NCBI GenBank assembly: GCA_937998635.1
Contig: CALLDA010000059.1
Span: 1-7,095, forward strand
DNA from: an uncultured Pseudomonadales bacterium
Lineage (GTDB): Bacteria; Pseudomonadota; Gammaproteobacteria; Pseudomonadales; Porticoccaceae
DNA length: 7,095 nucleotides
Direction of reading: 5' to 3'
Positions 1-5,579 of this stretch are shown here, in pieces (position 1 is the first letter of the stretch; each line of letters starts with the position of its first letter). The notes beneath the pieces are model-generated. The model saw nothing but the letters and a program-made list of their open reading frames with translations. It made no database searches and was not told the DNA's origin. A program made the translations under genes and the position numbers.

Positions 1-174
1 AATCTGATCAGGACGATGAACAAGTGCAATGTGTAATTGTTCGGCAAGTACCTGCTCAGAAAGCAATTGATCGGCAAGAACTGCCGCATTCCTGTCTGTA
101 GCTGAGTTTGCTAAAACTGAGCCTATACCAGCCCCCTCAGCAAGCAGAACCAGATTATGCTTGATCTTAGTCAC
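1..174 (-). CDS. Unrecognised partial reading frame, runs off the left edge
   Basis: An open frame on the minus strand begins after an in-frame TAA at 211-213 and stays open to the window edge. The best start I see is GTG at 172-174, giving 58 codons that begin V-T-K-I-K-H-N-L and end I-A-L-V-H-R-P-D-Q-I. The visible part is mostly hydrophobic and alanine/leucine-rich, with a short internal near-repeat (V-L-A-D-Q-L then V-L-A-E-Q-L). I do not recognise the family. No good ribosome binding site precedes the GTG: a GGGAG lies about 15 nt upstream, too far to be convincing. A competing plus-strand frame ends at about position 101 and looks less protein-like. The call rests on frame openness and amino-acid composition only, so it could be a real gene start, a decayed gene or chance. 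Confidence 0.35.
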   Translation of the reverse strand, partial: MTKIKHNLVLLAEGAGIGSVLANSATDRNAAVLADQLLSEQVLAEQLHIALVHRPDQI

Positions 175-198
175 TGCCTGCCCGAGGGCGCTCCCAAC

Positions 199-213
199 TA
201 ACTGAATCAGTTA
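199..213. repeat. 15-bp perfect palindrome between yiaD and the left-edge frame
   Basis: The sequence TAACTGAATCAGTTA has 7-bp arms around a single central A. It lies 13 bp beyond the stop of the YiaD-like gene and 25-39 nt upstream of the candidate GTG at 174. Size and position would suit a repressor operator. As a hairpin the loop would be too tight to use the full arms, and no U-tract follows, so it is not a convincing intrinsic terminator. Confidence 0.5.
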
Positions 214-225
214 TAAGGGGATCAT

Positions 226-873
226 TTATAAAGGAGCCAGCTCCAGCTCAACGCGCCGGTTAGCCTGACGTCCTGCGGCGGAGTCATTACTGGCCACAGG
301 GTAGCGTTCACCATAACCGGACACATGAACACGGCCTGACATCACACCCTGGGTGATCAGTAATTGTCCGACGCTGCCGGCGCGTCGCTCTGACAGGGTC
401 TGATTAGAGCTATCGCTACCGTCTGAATCTGTATGCCCCGCAATTCGAATGGCGGTTTTGTCAAACTCCTTGAGCACCAATGCCACTGACTCGAGTGTTG
501 CATAAAACTCTGGACGCACTTCGTGGCGACCGGAACCAAATGTGATGCTACCAGGCATCACCAGACGAATGTTATCGCCCTCTCTGACAACCCTGACACC
601 AGTACCTTCTAGCTTAGCTCGCAGTGCAGCTTCTTGCTTATCCATGTAAAAACCAATTCCGCCGCCCACGGCTGCGCCACCAGCAGCGCCAATCAAAGCA
701 CCTTTCTTACGATCATCCTTGCTTGATGTGGCAACGCCAATCAAAGCTCCAGTGACGGCTCCAACGCCGGCGCCTTTAGCCGTATTACTGGTTTTTTGCT
801 GACCCGTGTATGGATCGGTTGACATACAGGCCATCAATGTCACGGCCAAACTAACTAAAAGCACTTTCTTCAT
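226..873 (-). CDS. yiaD: YiaD-like OmpA-family lipoprotein with glycine zipper
   Basis: This 215-residue protein closely follows E. coli YiaD in layout and motifs. A signal peptide ends in a lipobox L-M-A-C with Cys16 as the likely lipidated residue, followed by a TDPYTG segment. Two glycine-zipper stretches (about 34-48 and 58-75) flank a charged S-K-D-D-R-K-K turn and probably insert in or pack against the membrane. An OmpA C-terminal domain spans about 100-215. The peptidoglycan-contacting pair is present: Asp149 in HTD and Arg164 in LSERRA, 15 apart as in E. coli OmpA (Asp271/Arg286), with a closing NRRVE at 206-210. The expected role is an outer-membrane lipoprotein anchored to peptidoglycan. 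The ATG start has an AGGGAG site 6 nt upstream. The gene is monocistronic as far as visible and divergent from the LRR lipoprotein gene. YiaD has been linked genetically to BamD suppression in E. coli; any such role here is inference. Confidence 0.93.
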   Translation of the reverse strand: MKKVLLVSLAVTLMACMSTDPYTGQQKTSNTAKGAGVGAVTGALIGVATSSKDDRKKGALIGAAGGAAVGGGIGFYMDKQEAALRAKLEGTGVRVVREGDNIRLVMPGSITFGSGRHEVRPEFYATLESVALVLKEFDKTAIRIAGHTDSDGSDSSNQTLSERRAGSVGQLLITQGVMSGRVHVSGYGERYPVASNDSAAGRQANRRVELELAPL

Positions 874-903
874 TGGTAACTCCCTGGTTTGAAATTATTT
901 GTC

Positions 904-913
904 TAAGCGCTTA
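904..913. promoter_or_regulatory. Perfect 10-bp palindrome in the yiaD leader
   Basis: TAAGCGCTTA lies about 30 nt upstream of the YiaD-like start codon, between the ribosome binding site and the AT-rich stretch where a promoter would be expected. It could be part of an operator. Short perfect palindromes also occur by chance, so this is a weak call. Confidence 0.25.
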
Positions 914-952
914 CTTAAAATACCTGAGGCTAAAATATCCGAGATCACTATT

Positions 953-1008
953 TTAAACGGCTGGCCCTAAAAACTAAGCCTTAAACATCTGGCCTACTAC
1001 ATTAAACC
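953..1008. repeat. Two imperfect 28-bp tandem repeats in the divergent intergenic region
   Basis: Positions 953-980 and 981-1008 align without gaps at 20 of 28 positions. The shared core is TTAAAC, two variable bases, then CTGGCC, and both units end in CC. A third, more degenerate unit (from 1009, with CATCCAGGCC at 1014-1023) can be placed in the same register with one extra base. The units lie between the divergent yiaD-like and LRR genes, so tandem protein-binding sites are possible. So is a decayed local duplication. Confidence 0.45.
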
Positions 1009-1154
1009 TCTAGCATCCAGGCCGACCTGAACTATACTGGGTGTGGGGTTTTACTTTCTGATAGCCTTGTCACATGTACAGAGCTATGATCAAAATAAAT
1101 TCTAGCTATCGCAATTCCAATCGCAGGCATCCCAAACATTGTTGAGCATAATAC

Positions 1155-1583
1155 GTGAAAAGAATACTTTGTCTTGCCGCTCTTCTCACCATCTGTACAG
1201 CTTGCGACCAATATGTCATTACTCTCAATGAGACGACGGTTTATGAGCCACCGGCGATATTTGACGACTATTCTCTTGCCGACCCCGCGCTTAATACATG
1301 CCTGACTCAAACCATCACCGACCTGAATATCCATCAGCTTGAGCAACTAACGATACTCCGCTGCACGAACGCTAATATCGAACGTTTAGACGGCTTAAGC
1401 ATGTTTACACATATCACGGTGCTCGATCTTGCCGACAATAATCTCAAAAGTTTGGCAGAACTTTCTGAACTCACGCACCTAAGCCACCTAAACCTCTCGA
1501 ATAACCCGCGTTTATCCTGCGACACGCTGACTGAGCTTGCCGGCAATATCGACCAAGTAATCCTGCCCGCCCGGTGCAATTAA
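1155..1583 (+). CDS. Small leucine-rich-repeat lipoprotein
   Basis: This is the only confident plus-strand gene: 142 residues with a hydrophobic N-terminus (M-K-R-I-L-C-L-A-A-L-L-T) leading to Cys17 in I-C-T-A-C. This is a plausible lipobox, although Cys rather than Leu/Val/Ile sits at position -3. Residues +2/+3 are Asp18-Gln19, which in E. coli favour inner-membrane retention; whether that rule holds here is unknown. Residues about 65-122 contain two clear leucine-rich repeats of 22-residue periodicity (Leu78 to Leu100) with the L-x-L-x-x-N signature (VLDLADNNL and HLNLSNNPRL), preceded by a weaker one. Cys50, Cys70, Cys122 and Cys141 could form disulfides in the periplasm or cap the solenoid. 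The start is GTG at 1155 because an in-frame TAA lies at 1149-1151; the ribosome binding site is weak. Function is unknown; LRRs usually bind proteins. It is transcribed divergently from the yiaD-like gene and convergently with purC. Confidence 0.85.
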   Translation: MKRILCLAALLTICTACDQYVITLNETTVYEPPAIFDDYSLADPALNTCLTQTITDLNIHQLEQLTILRCTNANIERLDGLSMFTHITVLDLADNNLKSLAELSELTHLSHLNLSNNPRLSCDTLTELAGNIDQVILPARCN

Positions 1584-1630
1584 TAAACGTTTTGGGCATA
1601 TTTTGGTTGACAGCACTTACCAACAGATTC

Positions 1631-1639
1631 TGTGGATAA
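1631..1639 (-). promoter_or_regulatory. Perfect DnaA box (TTATCCACA on the minus strand)
   Basis: TGTGGATAA on the plus strand is the exact complement of the consensus high-affinity DnaA box. A degenerate copy (TGTGGGCAA, 2 mismatches) follows in the same orientation at 1643-1651, 12 bp away, and another (TGTGGACAG, 2 mismatches) is at 1831-1839. The sequence match is certain; binding is inferred. One exact 9-mer is expected about once per 130 kb on both strands by chance. Confidence 0.55.
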
Positions 1640-1699
1640 CTATGTGGGCAAGTTATATAAAACTAGCACCAAGCCCCTAGCCACATGGCTTTGTCACAG

Positions 1700-1734
1700 A
1701 ATGGTCACTTTTTAGACAAAAAATAATGACCATT
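1700..1734. repeat. Stem-loop: 8-bp perfect arms, with overlapping alternative inverted repeat
   Basis: AATGGTCA (1700-1707) and TGACCATT (1727-1734) are perfect inverted arms separated by 19 nt. Inside them TTTTT (1709-1713) can pair with the A-tract at 1718-1723 around an AGAC loop, extending the hairpin past a small internal bulge. A second inverted repeat, TTTGTC (1690-1695) with GACAAA (1715-1720), overlaps it and would compete. No T-tract follows on either strand, so a classical intrinsic terminator is not supported. A protein-binding dyad or an RNA-end structure remains possible. Confidence 0.55.
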
Positions 1735-1736
1735 AA

Positions 1737-1749
1737 AATCAATAAGTTA
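1737..1749 (+). promoter_or_regulatory. IHF-consensus match 1
   Basis: AATCAATAAGTTA fits the integration host factor consensus WATCAANNNNTTR at every defined position. It lies in an AT-rich tract directly next to the 1700-1734 dyad and is the first of two such matches in the same orientation. Confidence 0.5.
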
Positions 1750-1766
1750 CGACTATTTTAATAAAG

Positions 1767-1779
1767 AATCAATAACTTA
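1767..1779 (+). promoter_or_regulatory. IHF-consensus match 2, exactly 30 bp from the first
   Basis: AATCAATAACTTA also fits WATCAANNNNTTR fully. It differs from the first copy at one base, inside the unconstrained spacer. The 30-bp spacing is close to three helical turns, so two bound proteins would bend the DNA on nearly the same face. The two sites also form a 14-bp direct repeat (1737-1750 and 1767-1780) with one mismatch. Confidence 0.5.
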
Positions 1780-1905
1780 CATGATGTTTGAAAGAGGTCG
1801 CTTCAAGTAAGCCTATTAACTACACCAGTCTGTGGACAGAAACTGCTGACCTTGACTAAAACAGCACCAAATGTAAGCGGCACGCACTAGATTAGCTCGC
1901 CTGCT

Positions 1906-2619
1906 TTAGTCGAAATTCAAGCCTAATCGGTGACCCACCAGTTCGTAGGATTCAACAACATCACCGAGGCCCTGACGGAAGCGATCCTTGTCGAGTTTTT
2001 CGCGGGTATCCACGTCCCATAAGCGGCAACCGTCGGGCGTAAACTCATCGCCCAGAACGACTTGCCCTTTATGCAAGCCAAACTCCAGCTTGTAATCCAC
2101 AAGCAGCATGTCGCCCGTTAGAAACAGAGCCTTAAGGATTTCATTCACCGCAAAGGTTAACTCCTTCATTTTCGCCACGTGCTCGGGCTTTGCCCAGCCA
2201 AATGATTCGATATGATAATCGTTGATCATGGGGTCGCCACGAGCGTCATCTTTCAAAAAGAACTCAAACGTGGGCGGGTTCAAATCGATACCTTCTTCAA
2301 CGCCGAGGCGCTTACAGATACTACCTGCCGCAATATTTCTCACCACACATTCAATCGGCATCATCTCCAGCTTGAGCACCACAGCTTCCTGATCGCTCAA
2401 CAACGACTCGAAGTGTGTCGGTATCCCGGCAGCCGCTAGTTTCTCCATGATAAATCCATTGAACTTGTTATTGACCATACCTTTACGGTCGAGCTGTTCA
2501 ATTTTTTTGCCATCGAAGGCGGACGTATCATTTCGGAAATGGAGGATTAGTAAATCGGGATCGTCTGTAAAATAAACCGACTTGGCCTTACCACGATACA
2601 ATTCTTCACATTTGTTCAT
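1906..2619 (-). CDS. purC: SAICAR synthetase (phosphoribosylaminoimidazole-succinocarboxamide synthase)
   Basis: PurC joins CAIR and L-aspartate using ATP to form SAICAR in de novo purine synthesis, in the cytoplasm. The protein has 237 residues, the same length as E. coli PurC, and is similar throughout. The nucleotide-binding N-terminus reads ELYRGKAKSVY (6-16). It is followed by FRNDTSAFDG (28-37), DRKGMVNNKFN (44-54), VVRNIAAGSICKRLG (92-106), VDYKLEFG (174-181) and the LGDEFTPDGCRLWD block (189-202). The helical end DKDRFRQGLG (210-219) is also typical. The ATG start matches family N-termini and has AGGAG 10 nt upstream. It is the last gene of the minus-strand run, 141 bp after the YycJ-like gene. 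The longer gap and the structured leader suggest it can be transcribed or regulated separately. Confidence 0.98.
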   Translation of the reverse strand: MNKCEELYRGKAKSVYFTDDPDLLILHFRNDTSAFDGKKIEQLDRKGMVNNKFNGFIMEKLAAAGIPTHFESLLSDQEAVVLKLEMMPIECVVRNIAAGSICKRLGVEEGIDLNPPTFEFFLKDDARGDPMINDYHIESFGWAKPEHVAKMKELTFAVNEILKALFLTGDMLLVDYKLEFGLHKGQVVLGDEFTPDGCRLWDVDTREKLDKDRFRQGLGDVVESYELVGHRLGLNFD

Positions 2620-2670
2620 AAAAAAGCTTCTCCTGCCTGGAACAAAGACACAACAATAACCGTTACATAA

Positions 2671-2699
2671 ATCATCGATAAAAATATAAGTGAGGGCAA
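2671..2699 (-). promoter_or_regulatory. Weak sigma70-like promoter candidate for purC
   Basis: Reading the minus strand, TTGCCC (complement of 2694-2699) and GATGAT (complement of 2671-2676) are separated by 17 nt. Each matches the -35 and -10 consensus at 4 of 6 positions. It sits about 50 nt upstream of the purC ATG. No PurR-type operator (ACGCAAACGTTTGCGT-like) is visible nearby. Competing AT-rich hexamers in the tract make the exact -10 uncertain. Confidence 0.3.
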
Positions 2700-2709
2700 A
2701 TTAACCCAG

Positions 2710-2740
2710 TGTCACTAAGCCCTGGAGTGACAATACACTC
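2710..2740 (-). repeat. Mutually exclusive hairpins between the MBL gene and purC
   Basis: TGTCACT (2710-2716) pairs with AGTGACA (2726-2732), a perfect 7-bp stem with a 9-nt loop. GAGTG (2725-2729) can instead pair with CACTC (2736-2740), a 5-bp stem with a 6-nt loop. The two stems share bases, so only one can form at a time. In the minus-strand transcript the short stem is made first. A further AGGGC/GCCCT pairing (2693-2697 with 2719-2723) is also possible. No T-tract follows the 7-bp stem, so this may be an RNA-processing or operator dyad. Confidence 0.45.
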
Positions 2741-2760
2741 ACCACCACTGCGGGTTCAAG

Positions 2761-3534
2761 CTAATCAACCGTCAACCAGTTCGTAGCCTCTGCCTGGCTC
2801 GCGTACTGAACCTCCGGCACCGCTTCTAGCAGGGGTTCCATCTCCTGCCTTACCCTTTCAAGCTTGTTATTTTGTTCACTCATGTGGCCAATAACTATAC
2901 CCTGCAACTGCTCCGTGCCAATACCGCCTATCAGAGCGGCTGCCTGATGATTATTCAAATGCCCCCAGTCACCACCGACTCGTTGTTTTAAGAGGTAGGG
3001 ATAAGGTCCATTTGCCAGCATATCGCTGTCATGGTTAGCTTCCACCAACAGTCCGTCACAGTGGCGATAGGCGTCAATAACATGACTAGTAAGGCTGCCC
3101 AGATCTGTCAACACTCCGAGCGACTTCCCCCGGCATCGGAACACAAACTGCACCGGTTCTCGAGCATCATGGGGGACGGCAACCGGGGATACTTCAATAT
3201 CATCGACCTGAAAATCCCGATGGGTATCGATGCATTCAAGCCTGACTTTCGATACGCTCTTTGCACTTCTTGAGCTTTTCTCAGACAGGGTTCCAGCAGT
3301 CAAATAGACTGGCAAAGAATACCGCCGAGCCAAAGGGAAGACGCCACGGATATGATCAGAGTGCTCATGGGTTACTAAGATAGCACTGAGTTGATCTGGA
3401 TGCCGATCCTGGCGGGCCATTCGTCGAGTTAGCTCGGTGATAGAAAATCCGCAATCAATCAATAGACAGGAATTATCGGACTCAACTAAGGTGGCATTGC
3501 CTTTGCTGCCGCTACCCAGAGAAATGAAACGCAC
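2761..3534 (-). CDS. YycJ/WalJ-like MBL-fold metallohydrolase
   Basis: This 257-residue cytoplasmic metallo-beta-lactamase-fold protein belongs to the YycJ/WalJ group, often annotated loosely as a PhnP-like phosphodiesterase. It opens with the group's typical M-R-F-x-S-L-G-S-G-S-K-G-N and LLIDCG (Asp27). Metal-binding motifs are T-H-E-H-S-D-H (His56, His58, Asp60, His61), His122, TDLG (Asp144), EANHD (165-169) and IGHMSEQNN (His217). The GHLNN segment (191-195) is the usual SHxSN-like motif of the group. All expected ligands are present, so it should be active; the substrate is not known, with a phosphodiester or nuclease substrate plausible. The start is GTG at 3534: the bamC TGA is in frame 15 nt upstream and no other start lies between. 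The ribosome binding site is weak, so translation may depend on ribosomes finishing bamC. A homologue sits between bamC and purC in Pseudomonas too. Confidence 0.9.
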   Translation of the reverse strand: MRFISLGSGSKGNATLVESDNSCLLIDCGFSITELTRRMARQDRHPDQLSAILVTHEHSDHIRGVFPLARRYSLPVYLTAGTLSEKSSRSAKSVSKVRLECIDTHRDFQVDDIEVSPVAVPHDAREPVQFVFRCRGKSLGVLTDLGSLTSHVIDAYRHCDGLLVEANHDSDMLANGPYPYLLKQRVGGDWGHLNNHQAAALIGGIGTEQLQGIVIGHMSEQNNKLERVRQEMEPLLEAVPEVQYASQAEATNWLTVD

Positions 3535-3549
3535 GCTCGGATATCCGTA

Positions 3550-4659
3550 TCAGGACAAATTGGCGCGAATTTTTTTTAGCAGGCGTAAGGCCTCGACACG
3601 CGCCAGCTCGTCTTGCTCTTTATCGAAAATCCTGACTTCTATGCCCCCATCACCACGGGAAACCCGCACCTCATAGTTCGCTTCAGGGCCCTGATCAAGC
3701 GTCTCAGCACCAAACATACGTCGTATCAATCCTGGCTTATCGTCCTTCTTATCCTCTACGCTGTGGTGTACATAGAGAACACCCGCCGTGCGATCCTGAT
3801 CAACAATACTAAATTCTTCCTTACTCACAGAATACCCCACCGAGGCCCAGGAGCGATCATAGTCGAGTCTTAGCAATATATAGGGTGTTTGGTCTTTTGG
3901 GGTCAAAATATCTACCTTTGATTCCCCGCCAATTTCCTGCGCCAACATTGATACCGTACCACTTGAAGCATCGCCGGCCAGGGCGCCGGCCAGGACATTC
4001 AACATGGTTTTTTCCCGCTCTTCATCTGTCGAGGAGACGGGCCAGGCTGGAATTTCAGCATCCTTAGTCATGGCCATGTGTAAGATCGAAATCTCAGTAC
4101 TCTTGGGCTGTACGCCCTGCTCGATAGAAAAGCGGTAGCGATGATTCTGTTCAGGATCATCTTCAAATTCCAGCCACACAGTTTCTATAATACCGGTGGT
4201 CGCGTCAGCCAGGGCAGTGGGAATGGCATTGCGATTCAATATACTTCTCACTCGCGGCCAAACTTCGCTGGGCAAGCGGTTTATTAAAACCCAGCGACCA
4301 CCCGGCAAACTTTGTATTTTTATTTCCTCTTCAAGCACGTTAGTCGATAACAGTTGGGGGCGAGGTGTGCCCTCAATATCCTCTAGCACGCTGGTCTCTG
4401 GAATCTCAGGTATGCGATACAGCTCACCAACGGCTCCAGCATCCAGGTCTTCTGGAACCTGTATTGGTGGACTCTCTCCCGCCAGCAAGTAGTCCCCACC
4501 TTTATTACGGAACATGCCATCGTCATCAAAAAGACTACAGCCATTCATTGCCAGGATGGACAAAATTGCCCCAGCTATTGCTAAAGGCTTTTTCGGCGCA
4601 CAGAGCAAGCGGAGCAACGGAGATTTACACATATAAAGCGCTCGACAAATTGTCATCAT
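3550..4659 (-). CDS. bamC: Outer-membrane assembly lipoprotein BamC
   Basis: BamC (NlpB) is a lipoprotein of the BAM complex that inserts beta-barrel proteins into the outer membrane; it binds BamD through its unstructured N-terminal part. The protein has 369 residues (E. coli 344). The lipidated residue is Cys41 in L-A-M-N-G-C, followed by the family hallmark C-S-L-F-x-D-D-G-M-F-R-N-K-G-G-D-Y-L-L-A (41-60) and a proline- and acid-rich linker with RIPEIP (82-87). Two helix-grip domains follow, about 115-225 (GGRWVLINRLPSEVWPRV) and 255-369 (PYILLRLDYDRSWASVG onward). The start overlaps the dapA stop in a TGATG arrangement, implying translational coupling. With that start the signal peptide would be 40 residues, which is long; ATG at 4630-4632 would shorten it to 31. 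It follows dapA as in E. coli and Pseudomonas. Confidence 0.95.
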   Translation of the reverse strand: MMTICRALYMCKSPLLRLLCAPKKPLAIAGAILSILAMNGCSLFDDDGMFRNKGGDYLLAGESPPIQVPEDLDAGAVGELYRIPEIPETSVLEDIEGTPRPQLLSTNVLEEEIKIQSLPGGRWVLINRLPSEVWPRVRSILNRNAIPTALADATTGIIETVWLEFEDDPEQNHRYRFSIEQGVQPKSTEISILHMAMTKDAEIPAWPVSSTDEEREKTMLNVLAGALAGDASSGTVSMLAQEIGGESKVDILTPKDQTPYILLRLDYDRSWASVGYSVSKEEFSIVDQDRTAGVLYVHHSVEDKKDDKPGLIRRMFGAETLDQGPEANYEVRVSRGDGGIEVRIFDKEQDELARVEALRLLKKIRANLS

Positions 4660-5549
4660 CAGTTAAGTGCCAGTAAGCCAGTATCAACCAGGAGCGAACG
4701 CAGTGGTTCTTGCCAGGGCCTTGACAGGGGTGTAAGGGGTAAACGAATAGCATCGTGGGCGATAAGTCCCATTTCTGCCAGAGCCCACTTGACGGGAATG
4801 GGGTTTGATTCGACAAACAAATCTTCATGAAGCCGAGCAAGCTCAGCATTGAGTTGCCGCGCTTTGTTTTCGTCACCAGCTAATGCAGCAGCACACAGAG
4901 CGTGCATTTGAGCGGGGGCAATATTTGCGGTTACCGAGATATTACCCTTACCACCCAGCAGCATCAATTCCATGGCGGTAGCATCATCACCAGAATAAAC
5001 CGCAAATTGATCGCTGCACCCAGCAATAATTTCCCCTGCTCTGTGCATATCAGCCGTGGCTTCTTTGATGCCAACGATATTATCGATTTGCGCGAGACGG
5101 CAGACGGTTTCTGGCAACATATCGCAGGCGGTACGCGATGGCACATTGTAAAGAATCTGCGGAATAGCGACTGCCTCAGCAATAGCTCGATAATGCAGCA
5201 CCAGACCTTCCTGAGTTGGCTTGTTGTAATAAGGCGTCACTAGCAAGCAGGCATCTGCACCGGCCTCTTTGGCACCCCTGGTCAACTCTACCGCCTCACT
5301 GGTGCTGTTTGCGCCGGTACCAGCGATAATCGGGATACGACCGTCGGCCTGTTCGACACAGGCTTTGACGACAGCAAGGTGCTCATCCACCTCGAGTGTC
5401 GCTGATTCGCCTGTGGTACCTACTGCGACAATAGCATCAGTACCCGATGTGGTATGCCACTCGACCAGTCGTCTTAGCGCATCCATATCAACAGCCAGCG
5501 TACCCGGAACCATGGGCGTTACCATGGCAACTATGCTTCCTTTGATCAT
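4659..5549 (-). CDS. dapA: 4-hydroxy-tetrahydrodipicolinate synthase
   Basis: DapA condenses pyruvate with aspartate semialdehyde to start the lysine/diaminopimelate branch, which also feeds peptidoglycan. The sequence is a complete TIM-barrel class I aldolase. Numbering from the GTG at 5550-5552, it shows GSIVAMVTPM (5-14), GTTGES (45-50, hydroxyls that relay protons), VTPYYNKP (105-112, Tyr109), LYNVPSRT (134-141, Tyr135 and Arg140), the Schiff-base lysine Lys163 in GIKEA, SGDD (187-190), and FVESNPIPVKWA (246-257). All catalytic residues of the E. coli enzyme are matched, and the length is normal. I prefer ATG at 5547-5549, giving the family-like M-I-K-G-S; a GTG directly before it is the alternative. 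An AGGCGG lies 9 nt upstream of the ATG. The stop overlaps the bamC start by one base. Confidence 0.97.
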   Translation of the reverse strand: MIKGSIVAMVTPMVPGTLAVDMDALRRLVEWHTTSGTDAIVAVGTTGESATLEVDEHLAVVKACVEQADGRIPIIAGTGANSTSEAVELTRGAKEAGADACLLVTPYYNKPTQEGLVLHYRAIAEAVAIPQILYNVPSRTACDMLPETVCRLAQIDNIVGIKEATADMHRAGEIIAGCSDQFAVYSGDDATAMELMLLGGKGNISVTANIAPAQMHALCAAALAGDENKARQLNAELARLHEDLFVESNPIPVKWALAEMGLIAHDAIRLPLTPLSRPWQEPLRSLLVDTGLLALN

Positions 5550-5579
5550 CACAAAAAGCCGCCTGTGATCATCGACTTA

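Larger units (their letters stand above)
1584..1905. other. AT-rich non-coding region between convergent LRR gene and purC
   Basis: No credible coding frame is present in these 322 bp. The region holds a perfect DnaA box (1631-1639), two degenerate copies (1643-1651 and 1831-1839), two exact IHF-consensus matches (1737-1749 and 1767-1779), overlapping inverted repeats (1690-1734), and a 5-bp stem with a 13-nt loop (1844-1866). Two genes end into it from opposite sides, so terminators are expected, but I find no GC-rich stem followed by a T-tract on either strand. Weak candidates are TTGGT/ACCAA at 1603-1623 for the plus strand and the 1844-1866 stem for purC. Confidence 0.7.

Noticed and set aside
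3..101. Plus-strand frame entering from the left edge and ending near 101
   Set aside because: Only 33 codons, no motif, and less protein-like than the minus-strand frame over the same bases; not enough to call a gene end.
1032..1346. A 104-codon minus-strand open frame overlapping the start of the LRR gene
   Set aside because: It lies mostly antisense to a well-supported lipoprotein gene, shows no recognisable motif, and its composition is that of a shadow frame.
1334..1579. An 81-codon minus-strand frame inside the LRR gene
   Set aside because: Fully antisense to the leucine-rich-repeat coding region; serine/arginine-rich as expected for the complement of leucine codons.
1607..1612. Perfect TTGACA (-35 consensus) downstream of the LRR gene
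   Set aside because: No -10-like hexamer lies 16-19 bp downstream, and no gene follows on the plus strand.
1631..1839. Main replication origin (oriC)
   Set aside because: Only one perfect DnaA box, no clustered array of boxes, and none of the usual origin neighbours (dnaA, dnaN, gidA/mnmG, parAB) in the window; a regulatory DnaA locus fits better.
3538..3547. Perfect palindrome CGGATATCCG in the bamC-MBL gap
   Set aside because: Only 10 bp, sits within a 15-nt spacer in an operon where a transcription operator makes little sense; likely chance.
4902..5568. Plus-strand frames opposite dapA
   Set aside because: Antisense to a complete, highly conserved enzyme gene; no independent evidence of coding.
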